DNA from: Aquiluna sp.
GTDB taxonomy: Bacteria; Actinomycetota; Actinomycetes; Actinomycetales; Microbacteriaceae
Length of the DNA stretch: 64,000 nt
Direction of reading: 5' to 3'
Assembly: GCA_018402685.1 (NCBI GenBank)
Contig: JAGYIJ010000001.1
Coordinates: 186,001-250,000, forward strand
Shown: in pieces, positions 61,556 through 64,000 of the stretch
Layout: each line of letters starts with the position of its first letter
Numbering within the stretch: the first letter of the stretch is position 1
Notes under the pieces: model-generated
Databases searched by the model: none
What the model was told of the DNA's origin: nothing
What the model saw: only the letters and a program-made list of their open reading frames with translations
Translations under genes and position numbers: made by a program

Positions 61556-62773
61556 TTAGGCCATACGGACTTTTAGGTTCTCGGCAATCGAAGCCATGAA
61601 CTCCTCGGTTGACTGCCATTTCTGGTCTTTTCCAACCAGTGCAGCTAGGTCCTTGGTCATTTTGCCCGACTCAACGGTCTTGATAATTACGTCCTCGAGG
61701 GTCTCGGCGAATGCCTGGACCTCCGGGGTGCCATCGAGCTTGGCGCGGTGCATGAGACCGCGAGTCCAAGCAAAGATGGAAGCGATTGGGTTGGTTGAGG
61801 TCTTCTCGCCCTTTTGCCACTGGCGGTAGTGCCGGGTCACGGTTCCGTGTGCTGCCTCTGCCAGAGCTGTCTTACCATCTGGAGTGGTTAGCACCGAGGT
61901 CATTAGACCTAGTGAACCAAAGCCCTGGGCTACGGTGTCGGACTGCACATCGCCGTCGTAGTTCTTGCAGGCCCAGACATAGCCGCCCTCCCACTTCAAA
62001 GCGGCGGCAACCATGTCGTCAATCAGTCTGTGCTCATAGGTGAGGCCGGCCTCTTCGAACTGGTCCTTGTATTCGGCATCGAAGACCTCTTGGAAGGCGT
62101 CCTTGAACGCTCCGTCATAGGCCTTCAAGATGGTGTTCTTGGTGGACATGTAGACCGGGTACTTGCGAGCCAGACCGTAGTTGAACGAGGCTCTTGCAAA
62201 GTCCCGGATGGAGTCCATGTAGTTATACATACCCATTGCCACACCGCCGGCCTCTGGGTAGTCGGCGATTGTGTAGGTGACGGCTTCGCCGCCATCGGCA
62301 GGGGTCCAGGTCATGGTGACCGTTCCCTTGCCAGGAATCTTGATGTCGGTGGCCTTGTACTGGTCTCCGTGAGCGTGACGACCAATGATGATTGGTCTGG
62401 TCCAGCCTGGGACCAGTCTTGGAACGTTGGAAATAATGATCGGCTCGCGGAAAACCACACCGTCCAAGATGTTACGGATGGTTCCGTTTGGGGAGCGCCA
62501 CATCTTCTTGAGGCCAAACTCCTGGACTCTAGCCTCGTCCGGGGTGATAGTCGCACACTTCACGCCAACGCCGTGCTTCTTGATTGCGTTTGCGGCATCG
62601 ACAGTCACCTGGTCATCGGTGGCATCGCGGTGCTGAACCGAAAGGTCGTAGTACTCCAGATCGATATCTAAAAAGGGAAGGATCAGGTTGTCCTTGATGT
62701 CCTGCCAAATAATGCGAGTCATCTCGTCGCCGTCTAGTTCGACGACCTTGCCAACCACTTTGATTTTGCTCAT
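61556..62773 (-). CDS. icd: NADP-dependent isocitrate dehydrogenase
   Basis: TCA-cycle enzyme oxidising isocitrate to 2-oxoglutarate. The 405-residue protein is of the homodimeric, eukaryote-like type: [34 protein letters not shown] (substrate Ser/Asn/Arg), [42 protein letters not shown] (metal Asp) and [12 protein letters not shown] (cofactor loop). ATG 62773 with AGGAGA upstream is chosen over the upstream ATG at 62836, whose extra 21 residues are not family-like and run into the amylase promoter. Confidence 0.95.
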   Translation of the reverse strand: MSKIKVVGKVVELDGDEMTRIIWQDIKDNLILPFLDIDLEYYDLSVQHRDATDDQVTVDAANAIKKHGVGVKCATITPDEARVQEFGLKKMWRSPNGTIRNILDGVVFREPIIISNVPRLVPGWTRPIIIGRHAHGDQYKATDIKIPGKGTVTMTWTPADGGEAVTYTIADYPEAGGVAMGMYNYMDSIRDFARASFNYGLARKYPVYMSTKNTILKAYDGAFKDAFQEVFDAEYKDQFEEAGLTYEHRLIDDMVAAALKWEGGYVWACKNYDGDVQSDTVAQGFGSLGLMTSVLTTPDGKTALAEAAHGTVTRHYRQWQKGEKTSTNPIASIFAWTRGLMHRAKLDGTPEVQAFAETLEDVIIKTVESGKMTKDLAALVGKDQKWQSTEEFMASIAENLKVRMA

Positions 62774-62830
62774 TGTTCTCCTGAAAAAGGGCGCGATACG
62801 CGCAGAAACAGCCTCGCCTAGCCTATCGGT

Positions 62831-62836
62831 TAGCAT
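62831..62836 (+). promoter_or_regulatory. -10 hexamer, leaderless start of the amylase gene
   Basis: TAGCAT ends six bases before the GTG at 62843; there is no ribosome site in the spacer TGCTCA. Confidence 0.5.
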
Positions 62837-62842
62837 TGCTCA

Positions 62843-64000
62843 GTGCGATTTGGACTAAAAATACTCTCTGTATTCACCAGCTCTTTACTGCTGGCGGGCT
62901 GCGTTACCAGTGAACCTGAGGTGGAGGCGGTAGTAACGCAAGAGACTCCTGAGGCTTCTAAGAGATACGAGAACCAGGTTGGTCTGCAAATGTTTATGTG
63001 GAACTGGGATTCCATAGCCAAAGAGTGTGAGTTCTTAGGGGCTTCTGGCATTGACTGGGTGCAGACCTCTCCCCCGCAAGAGCACATTAGAGGCGCAGCG
63101 TGGTGGACGGTCTATCAGCCAGTTAGCTACCAAATCGAATCTCGGCTGGGTAGCCGCGAGCAGTTTAGAAACATGGTTTCAACCTGCGCCGAGCACGATG
63201 TTGACATCATTGCCGATGCGGTTATCAACCACATGACCGCACAGGATTCTGGCACCGGCTACGCCGGCACCGAGTTCACCAAGTATGAATACCCCGGCCT
63301 TTACACAAGAGCCGACTTCCACAACTGCAACCTCACACCGAATGATCAAATAGCGGACTACAAGAATCTCGCTCAGGTTCAGACCTGTGAGCTATTGGGT
63401 CTGAGCGATCTTGACACCAAGAGCGAAAAGGTTCAGCAGAGCCATCCTTGCCTACCTCAATGACCTACTCTCGCTGGGCGTTGCAGGCTTCCGCATCGAT
63501 GCGGCCAAGCACATGTTTGCCCCGGACCTAAAGGTAATAATCGATCAGCTCCCGAGGGAACCAGAATCATTCACGAGGTCATTCGTGGTGGTGGAGAACC
63601 AGTCCAGCCTGAGCAATATCTTGATTCCGGTGAGGTTTGGGAGTTCGATTACGCAAGAAACATGCGCAGCTATTTCAAGCGCGAGGTGGTCACCCCAGCC
63701 GCCTCGAGAGCTCGATTCCTAAGGTTCACCCCGAGCAACCAAACCGTCTCATTTGTCTCAAACCACGACACCGAGCGAAACGGTGAAACCCTGAGCTATC
63801 GCGATGCCAGATATTTCGAGCTGGCAACCGCCATGATGCTGGCCGAGGATTACGGCCAGCCCATGCTCTATAGCTCCTACGCCTTTGAAAGCTACGACGC
63901 CGGCCCCGACGAAAGAGTCGATGGCGTCGTGGATGTCTCCTGCGATGGGGTAACTGGCCCAAAAACCGAATATGCCAACTACGAGTGGATCTGCCAGCAC
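62843..64000 (+). CDS. Lipoprotein alpha-amylase, GH13 (two frameshifts; 3' end outside window)
   Basis: Extracellular starch or glycogen hydrolase anchored by lipid. The N-terminus [19 protein letters not shown] has lipobox LAGC with Cys20. GH13 regions in order: [11 protein letters not shown] (region I), [10 protein letters not shown] with the catalytic Asp (II), GTRIIHEVI with the acid/base Glu (III), and [12 protein letters not shown] (IV). Two compensating indels interrupt it: an extra base at 63434-63438 (before RAILAYLND) and a missing C at 63551-63553 (before EGTRIIHE); region III is seen only after the second repair. The original frame then stays open to base 64000. GTG 62843 is the start, divergent from icd. 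Confidence 0.88.

Noticed and set aside
62030-62671. A 213-codon open frame antisense to icd
   Set aside because: It lies wholly inside icd on the other strand, with no promoter or ribosome site, and no recognisable protein features.
62774-62836. ATG 62836 as the start of icd
   Set aside because: The extra 21 residues are unlike the family and AGGAGA precedes ATG 62773. The extension also covers the opposing amylase -10.

Overview
The window looks like chromosome of a small-genome, high-to-medium GC actinobacterium, most likely a planktonic Microbacteriaceae of the Luna type (Rhodoluna/Aquiluna-like). This is inferred from gene content and order (mtrB-mtrA-ahcY-manB-metallopeptidase-whiB2 as around M. 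tuberculosis Rv3245c-Rv3260c; purE-purK-birA-accD-accE; maf-accA), from WhiB and LpdA family proteins, and from very tight packing. No tRNA, rRNA, CRISPR array, transposon or phage gene was seen, and no gap between genes exceeds 300 bases.

Layout. 1-14.2 kb: MtrAB two-component system, S-adenosylhomocysteinase, phosphomannomutase, an uncharacterised envelope block (degenerate zincin, DUF5719 protein, GT2-membrane fusion, WhiB2), GalE, a large LysM surface protein and its lipoprotein partner. 14.2-23.4 kb: purE-purK, biotin ligase, acyl-CoA carboxylase beta and epsilon subunits, a candidate structured RNA, a NarL-type two-component system with a kinase-like membrane partner, a 23S-type RNA methyltransferase and Maf. 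23.4-29.1 kb: biotinylated acyl-CoA carboxylase alpha subunit, LpdA-like flavoprotein, purine nucleoside phosphorylase, hexose/pentose phosphomutase. 29.1-37.8 kb: a nucleoside uptake and salvage operon (BMP lipoprotein, ATPase, two permeases, cdd, deoA, add) that ends in a PTS IIA and IIB pair with no IIC. 37.9-48.7 kb: manC, sdhCDAB, a Rieske lipoprotein, xth, trpS, then an FMN riboswitch with ribD-ribE-ribBA-ribH. 48.7-64 kb: an ABC-2 exporter, an orphan adenine methyltransferase, an ABC exporter, kynU-kynA, the folD/glyA/purU one-carbon genes, a glycine-rich surface protein, icd, and a lipoprotein alpha-amylase that runs off the end.

How the genes fit together. Nucleosides enter by the BMP-type ABC importer, are deaminated (cdd, add) and phosphorolysed (deoA, punA), and the sugar phosphates feed the phosphomutase and central metabolism. 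manB and manC supply GDP-mannose, and galE UDP-galactose, for the envelope polymers suggested by the GT2 fusion. accA, accD, accE and birA form an acyl-CoA carboxylase set. glyA, folD and purU balance folate one-carbon units for purine synthesis (purE, purK).

Two properties of the whole window matter. First, at least 14 single-base indels interrupt 12 genes, mostly conserved and mostly at short homopolymers. This is far more likely an uncorrected assembly than biology, and broken genes are reported here as single loci. Second, gene expression signals are compact: about a dozen genes have a TANNNT -10 hexamer ending 6-8 bases before the start codon (probable leaderless mRNAs), many genes start with GTG or TTG, operon genes overlap by ATGA/GTGA/TTGA, and convergent genes share or interleave their stop codons.
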